DNA of 64,000 nucleotides, taken from Thermosynechococcaceae cyanobacterium Okahandja. Its GTDB lineage: Bacteria > Cyanobacteriota > Cyanobacteriia > Thermosynechococcales > Thermosynechococcaceae. The notes beneath the pieces are model-generated. The model ran no database searches and was not told the origin of the DNA. It saw only the letters and a list, made by a program, of their open reading frames with translations. Both the position numbers and the translations under genes were made by a program. Below, one piece after another: positions 34,872-43,612 of this stretch; position 1 is the stretch's first letter, and the number at the start of each line of letters is the position of its first letter. The stretch spans positions 1,240,001-1,304,000 of the forward strand of contig CP136945.1 in assembly GCA_041530395.1 (NCBI GenBank), written 5' to 3'.

Positions 34872-35951
34872 ATGCGTGTAGGAGTGAACCCCCTTATGAT
34901 TCAAATGGTGCTGGAAAACCCAGTTTCCGTCAAGGATGCCGAGCGGTTTTGTCAAGACATATTGCCTCAAGTATCGCGGACGTTTGCCTTAAGCATTCGC
35001 TTCCTGCCGGGGCATTTAGGACGGGCGGTTCTCGTGGCCTACCTCATCTGTCGCATTGCCGACACGGTCGAAGACGATCCGGTGGCCAGTATTCCCGCCA
35101 AAACAGCACTGTTGGATCATCTGCTGGACTGTTTTGATAGCCCCACCCTTGCCAATAGCTACGGCGAGACGGCTCGTGGGGTGGAGGGGGATGCGGCCCA
35201 TGTGCAGTTAGTGAAAAACACCGGGTTAGTGTTTACCCTGTATCGCACGCTGCCGCTCACCTCCCAGCAACACGTCCAACGCTGGGTGAGCGAAATGGTG
35301 CACGGCATGAAAAAATTCGTCAACCTGCACCCCAATGGTATCCGCATTCAAACCCTTGAGGAGTATAAAGAATACTGCTACTACGTGGCCGGCACCGTGG
35401 GCTATCTGCTCACCGATCTGTGGCATGAGCATTCCCCCAGTATTGGCTTTGAAGAGTACCAAGTGCTACTGAAGCGCTGCGGTGCCTTTGGCGAAGCCCT
35501 GCAAACCGTCAACATTCTCAAGGATATTGCCTGGGATGCGGAGCACGAAAACTCCATCTACATTCCCAACGATGCCCTTGTGTTGCAAGGGAGCAGTCAC
35601 CAGTTAATTTTAAGCGCGGCTCACCTCGAGCAAAACCACACCGCCATTAAAGACCTGATTGCCTTAGCTTGGCACGATCTCGACGAAGCCCAAGCCTACC
35701 TGCTCTCGGTACCCAAGGCGGCAGTGCCTATTCGCATGTTCTGTGTGCTGCCATTGCTGTTTGCCTACGCCACGCTACGGGACCTCACCCACTCAACCGA
35801 TATGCTCAAGCCCGGGGGTGTGGTGAAAATTAGCCGTGCCGAGGTGAAGTCTCTGATGGTGATGGGGCCCATTTCCATCTTTAGCAACCATGCCCTGCGC
35901 TGGCTGATTAGCCAAGTGCGCCAAAAACCCTTCATCCTGACGGGAATTTAG
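34872..35951 (+). CDS. Squalene synthase (farnesyl-diphosphate farnesyltransferase)
   Basis: 359 residues. Squalene/phytoene synthase fold with SRTFALSIRFLPGHLG, first Asp-rich motif AYLICRIADTVEDDP, EEYKEYCYYVAGTVGYLLTDLW and second Asp motif QTVNILKDIAWDAE, plus a C-terminal hydrophobic helix region. The YCYYVAGTVG pattern matches eukaryote-type squalene synthases rather than phytoene synthase CrtB or HpnC/HpnD. A squalene synthase from T. elongatus has been biochemically characterised. ATG 34872 is used; ATG 34896, behind TAGGAG, may be the real start. Confidence 0.87.
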   Translation: MRVGVNPLMIQMVLENPVSVKDAERFCQDILPQVSRTFALSIRFLPGHLGRAVLVAYLICRIADTVEDDPVASIPAKTALLDHLLDCFDSPTLANSYGETARGVEGDAAHVQLVKNTGLVFTLYRTLPLTSQQHVQRWVSEMVHGMKKFVNLHPNGIRIQTLEEYKEYCYYVAGTVGYLLTDLWHEHSPSIGFEEYQVLLKRCGAFGEALQTVNILKDIAWDAEHENSIYIPNDALVLQGSSHQLILSAAHLEQNHTAIKDLIALAWHDLDEAQAYLLSVPKAAVPIRMFCVLPLLFAYATLRDLTHSTDMLKPGGVVKISRAEVKSLMVMGPISIFSNHALRWLISQVRQKPFILTGI

Positions 35952-36048
35952 GGAACACCTTGAAAAATACCAATGGTGCGGGGTCTCAGAATAGGCTAGG
36001 ATATGGAAGGGTTGCCGCTTTGTTGCAAATCTTCATAAAGTAGCCGTA

Positions 36049-36921
36049 ATGGTTTGTATTATTCACCGCCGCGCCGAGTTTGCCGCTAGTCATCGTTACT
36101 GGTTACCGGAGTGGTCTGAGGCTGAAAATGTGGCACACTTTGGAGCCTCCAGTCGGTTTCCGGGGCATGGCCACAACTACGAACTCTTTGTTTCCATGGT
36201 GGGGGAGCTAGACACGTTTGGCATGGTGCTCAACCTCTCGGAGGTGAAGCATGTCATTCGGCAGGAAGTCATTGAGCCGCTCAACTTCTCCTATCTCAAT
36301 GACGTGTGGCCGGAATTCCGGGCAACCCTCCCCACCACTGAGCATATTGCCCGGACGATTTGGGATCGGCTGGCACCCCATTTACCCCTCGTGCGGATTC
36401 AGTTATTTGAGCACCCCCGCCTGTGGGCGGACTATACTGGAGACCCTATGAACGCCTATCTTTCCGTTGGTCGTCACTTTAGTGCGGCGCATCGCCTTGC
36501 CCTTGAGGAGCTCAGCTATGAGGAAAACTGCCGTATTTACGGTAAGTGTGCGCGTCCCCACGGTCATGGCCATAACTACCATGTGGAAATTACGGTCAAG
36601 GGGGAAATTCATCCCCGTACCGGCATGATTGTGGATTTGGTCAAACTCGAAGAGATCCTGAACCAGTGGGTTATTGAACCATTGGATCACACCTTTTTGA
36701 ACAAGGATATTCCTTACTTTGCGACGGTGGTGCCCACTGCCGAAAATATTGCCATTTATATTGCCCAGGTGTTGCGGCAGCCCATTCGCGAGTTGGGGGC
36801 ACTGCTGCATAAGGTGAAGCTCATTGAAAGCCCAAATAATTCCTGCGAGATCCTGTGCGAGGAGCTTGCCGATGGTTTGTTGCCGCAACAAGCAGTCGTG
36901 CCGGTGTTGGAGCGTGTCTAA
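36049..36921 (+). CDS. Tandem 6-pyruvoyl-tetrahydropterin synthase/QueD-like protein
   Basis: 290 residues made of two PTPS domains. First (about 1-130): zinc ligands in ASHRYW and FPGHGHNYE. Second (about 137-270): AAHRLALEE, YGKCARPHGHGHNYHVEI, DLVKLEEILN, LDHTFLN, PTAENIAIY. The catalytic Cys of the family is present in the second copy (YGKC) but replaced by Ser in the first (FGASS), while the zinc His remain. The product could be a pterin or 7-deazaguanine precursor. MAPEG gene follows after 3 nt. Confidence 0.85.
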   Translation: MVCIIHRRAEFAASHRYWLPEWSEAENVAHFGASSRFPGHGHNYELFVSMVGELDTFGMVLNLSEVKHVIRQEVIEPLNFSYLNDVWPEFRATLPTTEHIARTIWDRLAPHLPLVRIQLFEHPRLWADYTGDPMNAYLSVGRHFSAAHRLALEELSYEENCRIYGKCARPHGHGHNYHVEITVKGEIHPRTGMIVDLVKLEEILNQWVIEPLDHTFLNKDIPYFATVVPTAENIAIYIAQVLRQPIRELGALLHKVKLIESPNNSCEILCEELADGLLPQQAVVPVLERV

Positions 36922-36924
36922 CCG

Positions 36925-37332
36925 ATGTTCAGCAATATTCCGTGGGTGTTGGCGGCCAGCCTCTTTGCGGCGACGGTGCTGATTTATTTTCCCTACATTT
37001 TTGTGGTGGTTGGCCGGGTGCAGGCGGGGTTTGATATGTCGGCTCCGCGGGCACTGTTTCCTAAGTTGCCGCCCTTTGCCCAACGAGCGGTGTGGGCGCA
37101 CGAGAATTCCTTTGAAACCTTTATGCCCTTCGCGGCAGCAGTGCTGTTGACGTTAATCACCCACGTTGAGACCCCCACGGTGGCGATCGCCAGTCTTAGC
37201 TTTGTGATGGCCCGCTTGCTTTACTCGGTTTTTTATATCGTGAATGTTCCCATTGGCCGTTCGTTGATGTTTGGGGTGGGCACGGCTGCCACTATTACCC
37301 TCTTTCTTCAAAGTCTGGCGTCTCTCTCCTGA
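36925..37332 (+). CDS. MAPEG-family membrane protein
   Basis: 135 residues, four predicted helices. Family pattern PRALFPKLPPFAQRAVWAHENSFETFMPFAAAVLL and ARLLYSVFYIVNVPIGRSLMF. MAPEG proteins include glutathione transferases and eicosanoid enzymes; bacterial members act on glutathione and lipophilic compounds or are uncharacterised. Confidence 0.85.
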   Translation: MFSNIPWVLAASLFAATVLIYFPYIFVVVGRVQAGFDMSAPRALFPKLPPFAQRAVWAHENSFETFMPFAAAVLLTLITHVETPTVAIASLSFVMARLLYSVFYIVNVPIGRSLMFGVGTAATITLFLQSLASLS

Positions 37333-37397
37333 CTAAAATAGAGTCAGCACCCCCAAGTAATGCTTTGAGGACATGCTTCCAGCATAGAGTATATTCA

Positions 37398-37883
37398 ATG
37401 TCTCTTGATAATCTACGCACCCTGTACCAGCAAGTCATTTTAGAGCACTATAAAAAGCCGCGGAATCGCGGGCAAACCAACCCAGTGGATCGCCAGCAGC
37501 GGGGGCATAACCCCTCCTGTGGTGACACGATTAATTTGACCTTAGCCTTAGATACTAACGACACCGGTGAAGTGTTTATTAAAGACATTAAGTTTGAAGG
37601 GGAGGGCTGCGCGATCGCCATGGCTTCGGCAGATTTGATGGCCGATGCCCTACGCGGCCAGTCCGTCAGTCGTGCCCTCGAGATGGTGGAGCACTTCCAA
37701 GCCATGATGAAAGGGCAGTTTGAATTCCCGAAAGAGTTTCGCAAACTCAATGTGATGCAGGGGGTGGCTCAGTTTCCGGTGCGGATTAAGTGTGCCACCC
37801 TCACGTGGCATACCCTGCGCGCCGCCTTGCAGCAGGAGCACGCCAGTGTCAACGGCTTTGTCAGTAACGAGGAGGAATCGTAG
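37398..37883 (+). CDS. sufU: SUF-system Fe-S assembly protein SufU
   Basis: 161 residues from ATG 37398. Starts LRTLYQQVILEHYKKPRNRG; conserved Cys in HNPSCGDTI, EGEGCAIAMASADLM and VRIKCATLTW. SufU (in Gram-positive bacteria) receives sulfur from SufS through a zinc site. It stands apart from sufC-sufD, about 5 kb away. The 1 nt overlap with the next gene suggests coupling. Confidence 0.9.
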   Translation: MSLDNLRTLYQQVILEHYKKPRNRGQTNPVDRQQRGHNPSCGDTINLTLALDTNDTGEVFIKDIKFEGEGCAIAMASADLMADALRGQSVSRALEMVEHFQAMMKGQFEFPKEFRKLNVMQGVAQFPVRIKCATLTWHTLRAALQQEHASVNGFVSNEEES

Positions 37884-38401
37884 TGCTATCCCCAACCGAT
37901 TTTGCCACCTATAGCCGCTGGGTGGGTATCGCAACCGTGGTGATGGCGGGCCTGACGATCCTCACGTTCGTTTTCCGTTGGGGGGTGCGCTTTCGCTTTG
38001 TGGGCATTACGGGCTTTTTGGGGGTGGTGACGGTAGGGCTGTTTGCCCTGAGCATTGTGCCCATTGTCCACTCACCGGTGCCCGGGGCGGGCAAATATAC
38101 GCTGGTTTACGATAACGGCGCCACTCAGGTCGTGATTACGGTGCCGCGGGATACGGATTCAGATACCCTCAAAGCTACCTTAGTGCAAGCGGCAAATGAC
38201 TTATTTTCCCTCGGGCGCTTAGGGCGGGGGGGCGATCGCTTGGTGGTCATCGCCCGTACCATTCGCCATCCTGAACCAAATGTTTCAGAGCCGGTCATAT
38301 TGGGGGTCGCAACTCGCTCCCTCAGCGATCGCACAGATACTCATGTTGAGGTGGAACTCTTCCCTGCTTCTGTTTATGGGACAATAAAGCAATCCGTTTA
38401 A
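37883..38401 (+). CDS. ycf51: Ycf51-family protein (DUF2518)
   Basis: 172 residues, GTG start overlapping the sufU TAG. Two N-terminal membrane helices (ATVVMAGLTILTFVFRWGV; FLGVVTVGLFALSIVPIV) and a soluble C-terminal domain with YTLVYDNGATQVVITVPRD and VIARTIRHPEP. Conserved in cyanobacteria and some red-algal plastids; role unknown. Confidence 0.82.
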   Translation: MLSPTDFATYSRWVGIATVVMAGLTILTFVFRWGVRFRFVGITGFLGVVTVGLFALSIVPIVHSPVPGAGKYTLVYDNGATQVVITVPRDTDSDTLKATLVQAANDLFSLGRLGRGGDRLVVIARTIRHPEPNVSEPVILGVATRSLSDRTDTHVEVELFPASVYGTIKQSV

Positions 38402-38481
38402 ACGCATGAACCGTTCGTCCCAAGCTGCCATTCTTACTGACAAGGTGCGGTTGTCAACCAAGGGGTCTCCCGGAGGCATTG

Positions 38482-39444
38482 ATGAAAGAGCCGCAGATTC
38501 TAAAAATTACCCGTAAGGCAGCTAGCCTCAAAGAAAAACAAAAACAGCAGCAGGCAACACCGCCCGAGGTGGCTGAGCCAGCCCCTGTTGCCCCAGCACC
38601 GGAGAGTGCCACCGCTCCCGTGGGCGATCGCCAACGCTGGTGGAGTGAGCGTTGGATCAGTGTGCTGGAGTCCTTTGGCTGGCGACGGCGCATGGAGCGC
38701 GCCCGTATTTACGTGCGGGAAGGCCGCGTGCTCAAGTTAGCGTTCAAGGGTAATCATGTCCATGCCCAAGTTCAAGGCACCGCCCCTGACCCCTACCGGG
38801 TTAAGCTGCACCTCGATGCCTTTAGCGATGAACAGTGGCAATACGTCATTGATACGATGGCGCAGCGCGCCTTCTACGGTGCCAAACTTTTAGCAGGAGA
38901 AATGCCCGCCAACATCGAAGAGGTCTTTACCCAAGCGGGGTTAAGTTTGTTTCCCTTCACAAAGTTTGATATTCATAGCCACTGTAATTGCCCGGATCCG
39001 GTGAATCCATGTAAGCATATTGGCGCAGTTTATTATCTGCTGGGGCAATACTTTAACGAAGACCCGTTTTTACTGTTTCAGTTACGGGGTAAAACCAAAG
39101 ACGATATTTTGCAGCAGTTACGCCAGTACCGCGCTATTCCTGAGTCGCCGCCGCTACCGGCTCCCCCACCGCTGACTTATACGCCGCCCCAGACGGATCC
39201 TCGCTTTTGGCAGTACACCACCCCGCTGCCCCCCGAACTAGTGGTACTGGTGCCCACGGGACAACCGGATGCGGTACTCTCGGTGCTGCCACCCTTTCCC
39301 CATGAGAATGCTACTGAGGTGGCCCTCCTCATGGACTGTTTGCAGCAAATGTACAAAACGGCCAGTTTAGCTGCCTGCCAGCTTGCCATGAGTGAGCCGG
39401 TTGAGCCTGAGTTTATACTCTCAAAGAGAGCGCGATGCCCCTAG
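38482..39444 (+). CDS. SWIM zinc finger protein
   Basis: 320 residues. N-terminal basic/Pro-rich linker, RWWSERWISVLESFGW, ARIYVREGRVLKLAFKGNHV, then the SWIM finger near residue 170: HSHCNCPDPVNPCKHIGAVYY. The finger binds zinc by CxC...CxH. The C-terminal half is proline-rich, then helical. Probably DNA/RNA or protein binding; in some bacteria such proteins accompany SWI/SNF helicases. Overlaps the convergent glycosyltransferase by 24 nt. TTG 38479 is an alternative start. Confidence 0.8.
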   Translation: MKEPQILKITRKAASLKEKQKQQQATPPEVAEPAPVAPAPESATAPVGDRQRWWSERWISVLESFGWRRRMERARIYVREGRVLKLAFKGNHVHAQVQGTAPDPYRVKLHLDAFSDEQWQYVIDTMAQRAFYGAKLLAGEMPANIEEVFTQAGLSLFPFTKFDIHSHCNCPDPVNPCKHIGAVYYLLGQYFNEDPFLLFQLRGKTKDDILQQLRQYRAIPESPPLPAPPPLTYTPPQTDPRFWQYTTPLPPELVVLVPTGQPDAVLSVLPPFPHENATEVALLMDCLQQMYKTASLAACQLAMSEPVEPEFILSKRARCP

Positions 39445-40581
39445 GCGATCGCCACAGGAGCGCATCACGTCTTGGTAGCACGCCTCAAGGCGATCCAAAT
39501 TGTGGCTGAGGCTATAGGAGTCAAGGACACGCCGCCGCGCTTTGTCTCCCAACAACCGGATCATCTCTGGATGCTGGTAAAACATTGGCAGCAGGGTTTG
39601 CAGTTGCGTCTTAACGTACTGGGGATTCAAGACAATGCCTGCTCCGGTGAGCACTTCGCCATCCGCACCCACATCCGTTGCCAAGCAGGCCAAACCACAG
39701 GCCATGGCCTCCAGAAGCGATAGGGATAACCCCTCAATATGGGAAGGCAAAATAAAGACATCACAGCCCCGCAAAATCTCTAGCCGCCGCTGCTCATCCA
39801 CCACTGACCCTAGCCAGAAAATATTTTGTTCAGGGCCATAATTGGCCATTAAGGATGGCATGAGGGCACCCCCCCCCACCATCAGCAGCTTGCAATCCTC
39901 GGGCATCTCAGCGGCACACCACGACCGTAGGAGCGCCTCAACATTTTTTTCAATGGCCATTCTGCCTTGGTAGATGTACAAATAGCGCGCCTTAAACTCC
40001 TGTTTGGCGCTAGAACTACCGGGGGCGTACTTGCGAGTATCCACACCATTGGGAATGACGAGTAACCGCTCGGCAGCAACCCCAAGCCGCATTAATAGCT
40101 CCTTTTGCGCTTGGGAGAAAATGATCACCCGGTCGTAACTGGCCAGAAACGGGGCATAGAGTTGATAGGTCATTAAGGCCGTTCCTGCCGAGAGGGTGCG
40201 ATACTTTTCGCTATAGGCCGGATGAAACGTGGCCACGAGAGGGATGTTTAACTCGGCGCAAATATCCGGCAGAAAAAAATCAAGGGGCGAGAGGGTCAGA
40301 GACGCATGAACCACATCGGGCTTCAGCTTTTTCAGGGAAGCCACTAGAACCTTATTGGCCCGCAGGGAGGGTAAGGTATAGACTTGGGACTTGTAGAGGC
40401 AGGGCAGAGGTACATCGGGGCACTCTCCCGCTTGCTCCGCTTCACTTTTATCCTCTTGGGCAAAGTGCAAGAAGCTCACCTGATAGCCACGGTCTAAAAG
40501 ACCATTGGTAATTTCCCGGCTATAGGTGACGTTGCCACAGGGGGGGGATTTTTTGCCTAGCCATGCAATATGAAGACTCAC
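39421..40581 (-). CDS. Family 4 glycosyltransferase
   Basis: 386 residues from a GTG at 40581 (AAAGGAA upstream); the frame stays open to 40776 but without homology. GT-B fold: SLHIAWLGKKSPPCGNVTYSR, LVIPNGVDTRKY, YIYQGRMAIEKNVE, MVGGGALMP, IFWLGSV and the family-4 pattern VFILPSHIEGLSLSLLEAMA. Donor and acceptor are unknown. Preceded by a 353 bp region with several hairpins. Confidence 0.85.
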   Translation of the reverse strand: MSLHIAWLGKKSPPCGNVTYSREITNGLLDRGYQVSFLHFAQEDKSEAEQAGECPDVPLPCLYKSQVYTLPSLRANKVLVASLKKLKPDVVHASLTLSPLDFFLPDICAELNIPLVATFHPAYSEKYRTLSAGTALMTYQLYAPFLASYDRVIIFSQAQKELLMRLGVAAERLLVIPNGVDTRKYAPGSSSAKQEFKARYLYIYQGRMAIEKNVEALLRSWCAAEMPEDCKLLMVGGGALMPSLMANYGPEQNIFWLGSVVDEQRRLEILRGCDVFILPSHIEGLSLSLLEAMACGLACLATDVGADGEVLTGAGIVLNPQYVKTQLQTLLPMFYQHPEMIRLLGDKARRRVLDSYSLSHNLDRLEACYQDVMRSCGDRLGASRSL

Positions 40582-40934
40582 ACCGTGTTCCTTTTGGCGT
40601 GAACGCGAGTAGCGATTCAATGACAAAGCATTGAATCGTGATTTCCCAATTCTGTCACCAGAAAGGGAGTTCGCGCCGACTGCTAGAAATTTCTGAGGTT
40701 GCAACACCCCATAGCATTGCTGTAGTGGGGGTTGTTCAGCGGGTCGTGCGGCACAATTGAAATGCCGTACCCACACACACTATACACCGTTCACTGGCGA
40801 TTCGCCTAGCGGCAGCAATGCAGGATGGTCAACCAAGGCGGGACTCTTGGTTGTAGTGCTTTCTACTCTGATGTAGAGCAGAGGGCAGTCGGTCTGCGAA
40901 AATAGTCCTTGGTATCGCAACAGATGAGGTCGGC
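40582..40934. other. 353 bp intergenic region with multiple inverted repeats
   Basis: Between the divergent glycosyltransferase (40581, minus) and the 40935 gene. It holds CGATTCAATG/CATTGAATCG (40613-40638, perfect 10 bp, 6 nt loop), CAACCAAG/CTTGGTTG (40830-40853, perfect 8 bp), TCTAC/GTAGA (within 40862-40877) and a CAAC-CCC/GGG-GTTG stem near 40697-40730. No gene or tRNA is visible. Likely two promoters with leader RNA structures. Confidence 0.5.
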
Positions 40935-42098
40935 ATGAACGGTTGGCAACGGTTGGTGCAGCACACTGTAGTCTTTTTCCTGTGCCTGACGCTGTTTTCG
41001 CTAACAGGGGGCATGGCGTGGGCAAAAAACGTCGGTGGATTGGCCGAAGTAGCCGCGCCGGTGGCCATAGAGGACCTCAAGGGTTGGTTTGACCGCTACG
41101 AACCGCGCCTACAAATCCTCAGTCCCCAGCCCGACCAAACCCTAGAAACCACTACGGTAGCTGTTGAACTCAATGTAACGGGGCTAAACATTTTTCAAGA
41201 CCCTCGCACTGGCTTAGGCCCCCATGTTGAGGTGGTGCTCGACGATCGCCCCAGTCGTTCGGTGTTTGACCTTAAGGCGCCCATTGAGTTCACCGACCTG
41301 CAACCCGGCACCCATCTTGTGCGTGCCTTTGTTGTCTATCCTTGGGGGGAAAGTATCAAAAGTCCCTTAGCCTACGCTGAGCGCATGTTTCATCTCTATA
41401 CGAGCACGGCAGATCCCGCCGCAGCCACAACGCCGCTGCTGACCTATAACCAACCCCAAGGGGTCTATGGCGCTGAGCCAGTACTGCTCGATTTTTATCT
41501 GAGCCATTTGCCCGATCGCCCCACTTGGCAGGTGCGCTGCACCATTAATGGCCAGTCCTTTACCGTGAATCGTTGGCAGGCCTACTATCTCACGGGACTG
41601 CAAAGTGGTGAAAACTGGGTTCGCCTCGATCTGCTCGACAGTAATGGCCAGCCCCTTGCCGACACCACCATCACCCGCCTTGTTACCTATCACCCGGGCG
41701 GCAATGATCCACTGTCACGCCTGCTGCGCGGTGAACTGGCGGCTAAAAACCTCCAGAGCAGCCTTAGCCCCAGCCTACCCGAGCAATTACCCCCACCGCC
41801 AGAACCGGAACCTAGTCCAACCCCGGAACCTGCGGCTGCGGAAGTGGAAGCCAGCCCTCCACCAGAGCCGGTAGTGGTCAGCCCTGAACCTAGCGCTCCC
41901 GAACCGGTTATCTCCCCTGCGCCTGAACCCACTCCTGTACCCCCGCAACCCTTCTGGCAACGCTTTGGTTTAGGAAAGCCAGCTAAAAAAGAGAGCGGTT
42001 CTGTTCTTGTGGCACCCCGCCCCGCCACCCCAGAACCCGAAGCCGCCGCAACTGACGACCTCGCCGAGCCTTCCCCAGAGCCAAATAGCGAGAGTTAA
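40935..42098 (+). CDS. Secreted protein with C-terminal proline/glutamate repeats
   Basis: 387 residues. Signal peptide (TVVFFLCLTLFSLTGGMAWA); two beta-rich segments (RLQILSPQPDQTLETTTVAV, HVEVVLDDRP, GTHLVRAFVVYPWGE and a similar second segment with VRCTINGQSF); then about 120 residues of PEP-type low complexity (PEPEPSPTPEP and variants), interrupted by FWQRFGLGKPAKK. Cyanobacterial conserved protein of unknown function, probably in the periplasm. Confidence 0.65.
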   Translation: MNGWQRLVQHTVVFFLCLTLFSLTGGMAWAKNVGGLAEVAAPVAIEDLKGWFDRYEPRLQILSPQPDQTLETTTVAVELNVTGLNIFQDPRTGLGPHVEVVLDDRPSRSVFDLKAPIEFTDLQPGTHLVRAFVVYPWGESIKSPLAYAERMFHLYTSTADPAAATTPLLTYNQPQGVYGAEPVLLDFYLSHLPDRPTWQVRCTINGQSFTVNRWQAYYLTGLQSGENWVRLDLLDSNGQPLADTTITRLVTYHPGGNDPLSRLLRGELAAKNLQSSLSPSLPEQLPPPPEPEPSPTPEPAAAEVEASPPPEPVVVSPEPSAPEPVISPAPEPTPVPPQPFWQRFGLGKPAKKESGSVLVAPRPATPEPEAAATDDLAEPSPEPNSES

Positions 42099-42373
42099 TT
42101 CTCCTCCGCGGCGGACAGTGGCTCAGATGCGCTGTGCATGGGTTCCCCCTGATAGCGCCAGCAGCGCTCAAGCCACTCCACTAAGGTATGCCGCGAGGCG
42201 GTCATCTGTCGCACAACCGCCCAAATATGCAGGGCAGCCGTGGGGGAGTTGGCCTCTACCACAAGGGGTTGATGCGGTTGATAGTGGCAGGGAATATCCA
42301 AAAGGGTCAGTCGCTGATAGATGACCCAACGCAATTGCCAATTTACTGCAATAACCATGGGGTTTATAGACAT
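42095..42373 (-). CDS. Asr1405/Asl0597-family small protein
   Basis: 92 residues. NWQLRWVIYQRLTLLDIPCHYQPHQPLVVE, AALHIWAVVRQMTASRHTLVEWLERCW. This matches a short cyanobacterial family named after Anabaena Asr1405 and Asl0597. Function unknown. Overlaps the end of the convergent gene by 4 nt; ATG 42358 is an alternative start. Confidence 0.72.
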   Translation of the reverse strand: MSINPMVIAVNWQLRWVIYQRLTLLDIPCHYQPHQPLVVEANSPTAALHIWAVVRQMTASRHTLVEWLERCWRYQGEPMHSASEPLSAAEEN

Positions 42374-42461
42374 TCAATAAGCACTCCGTTGTTGAAAATA
42401 GGGATGGGGTCGTTTAGGATGGGTGTGTAGCCATTGTCCTTGCAGTAAGGAGCCTATCCCA

Positions 42462-42992
42462 ATGACCACGACCACACTGCCGCGCCAACCCTTTGGCGAG
42501 ATGGCGGACACTGTTGTACTTCTCGATCGCACCACGACAACCCCTGTGTGCGAAGGGATGAACCGGCTGTTGGCCAGTTTTCAAGCCCTGTACCTGCAGT
42601 ATCAAAAGCATCATTTTGTGGTGGAAGGGGCGGAGTTTTATCAACTTCATCAGTTTTTCCAAGATTGCTATGAGCAAGTTCAGGGGCATGTCCATGACCT
42701 AGGGGAACGCCTCAATGGCTTGGGCGCTGTTCCTGTGGCTGGCTTTCAACAGTTGGCGGCACTGTGCTGCTTCAGCCCAGAACCGGAGGGGGCGTTTAGC
42801 TGCCGTAATATGCTCAGCCATGATTTGGCCGCCGAGCAGGCAGTCATTCAAGTTCTGCGACAGCAGGCGACACAGGCGGAATCCTTGGGCGATCGCGCCA
42901 CGGCCTACCTCTACGATCAAATCCTCCTGAAAACTGAAGAGCGTGCCTACCATATTGCCCACTTCCTTGCCAACGATAGCCTGAAGGTATAA
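42462..42992 (+). CDS. dpsA: DpsA: Dps-family mini-ferritin with three-His ferroxidase site
   Basis: 176 residues from ATG 42462. Dps fold with [20 protein letters not shown] and [12 protein letters not shown]. Against E. coli Dps the ferroxidase ligands read His51, His63, Gln67 (usually Asp), His78 (usually Asp) and Glu82. The Asp-to-His change at 78 is that reported for T. elongatus DpsA, which binds zinc and uses O2 efficiently. It protects DNA by oxidising and storing iron. A strong terminator follows. Confidence 0.92.
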   Translation: MTTTTLPRQPFGEMADTVVLLDRTTTTPVCEGMNRLLASFQALYLQYQKHHFVVEGAEFYQLHQFFQDCYEQVQGHVHDLGERLNGLGAVPVAGFQQLAALCCFSPEPEGAFSCRNMLSHDLAAEQAVIQVLRQQATQAESLGDRATAYLYDQILLKTEERAYHIAHFLANDSLKV

Positions 42993-43037
42993 ACACTCCG
43001 AAAACTGTCTGAACACAATCCGCAAACGACATTGCAC

Positions 43038-43062
43038 TCCCCCAATTTGGGGGATTTTTTTT
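43038..43062 (+). terminator. Rho-independent terminator of dpsA
   Basis: TCCCCC-AATTT-GGGGGA followed by eight T (43055-43062), 45 nt after the dpsA stop. A clear intrinsic terminator. Confidence 0.92.
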
Positions 43063-43163
43063 GCATCAACTGCTCACTGTAGAGCATAACCTAGTTGAAA
43101 TAAATTTGCAATACGTTGTCTGGCTAATCTTGAGTATTTTTGCTGAGTGCCACTGCAGCAGGC

Positions 43164-43571
43164 TTAGGGTAACCGTTGCAGGACGGGGCAAATGGTGGAT
43201 TGGGGGGGAGTGGGCATTGCTGGCCAGCCCCGGAGCAGACCTTGCAACTCCTGCTTGAGAAGGTGCAGTTGTTCAATTTGCTGCTCAATTTCGGTGACTT
43301 TTTGGCTGAGCTTTTCCTTGACGCGATCGCAGGGCATTTTACCGCCGTCGTAAATATCCAGCAGTTCCTTAATATCGGTCAGGGTCAACCCCAAGCGTTG
43401 GGCGCGCTTAATAAAGTGCAAACGGACAAAGACATCCTCACCAAATAGACGATAGCCACCGGCGGTTCTCCCCTGAGTCTTGAGTAACCCCAACTCAGCG
43501 TAATAGCGGATGGTTTGGATGGATAAGCCGCTTTGCCTAGAGACTGCACCAATGAACTGTGGTGTTGCCAT
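43164..43571 (-). CDS. MerR-family transcriptional regulator (metal-sensing type)
   Basis: 135 residues from ATG 43571. N-terminal winged HTH with LSIQTIRYYAELGLLKTQGR and GYRLFGEDVFVRLHFIKRAQRLGLTLTDI, a coiled-coil dimer helix, and two Cys (MPCDRV and TICPVL near the C terminus). Cys in these places is usual in metal-sensing members. The metal and the target promoter are not shown by the sequence. Confidence 0.85.
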   Translation of the reverse strand: MATPQFIGAVSRQSGLSIQTIRYYAELGLLKTQGRTAGGYRLFGEDVFVRLHFIKRAQRLGLTLTDIKELLDIYDGGKMPCDRVKEKLSQKVTEIEQQIEQLHLLKQELQGLLRGWPAMPTPPQSTICPVLQRLP

Positions 43572-43612
43572 CAACCGCCCTGCCTATCTTCGATCAAGAC
43601 TCAATTACCCTT

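Noticed and set aside
40582-40776. N-terminal extension of the glycosyltransferase
   Set aside because: The added 65 residues have no homology and run through a perfect inverted repeat.
41760-42070. CRISPR-like or minisatellite DNA repeat
   Set aside because: The repeats are at protein level (PEP-rich low complexity) with varied codons, not DNA repeats with spacers.
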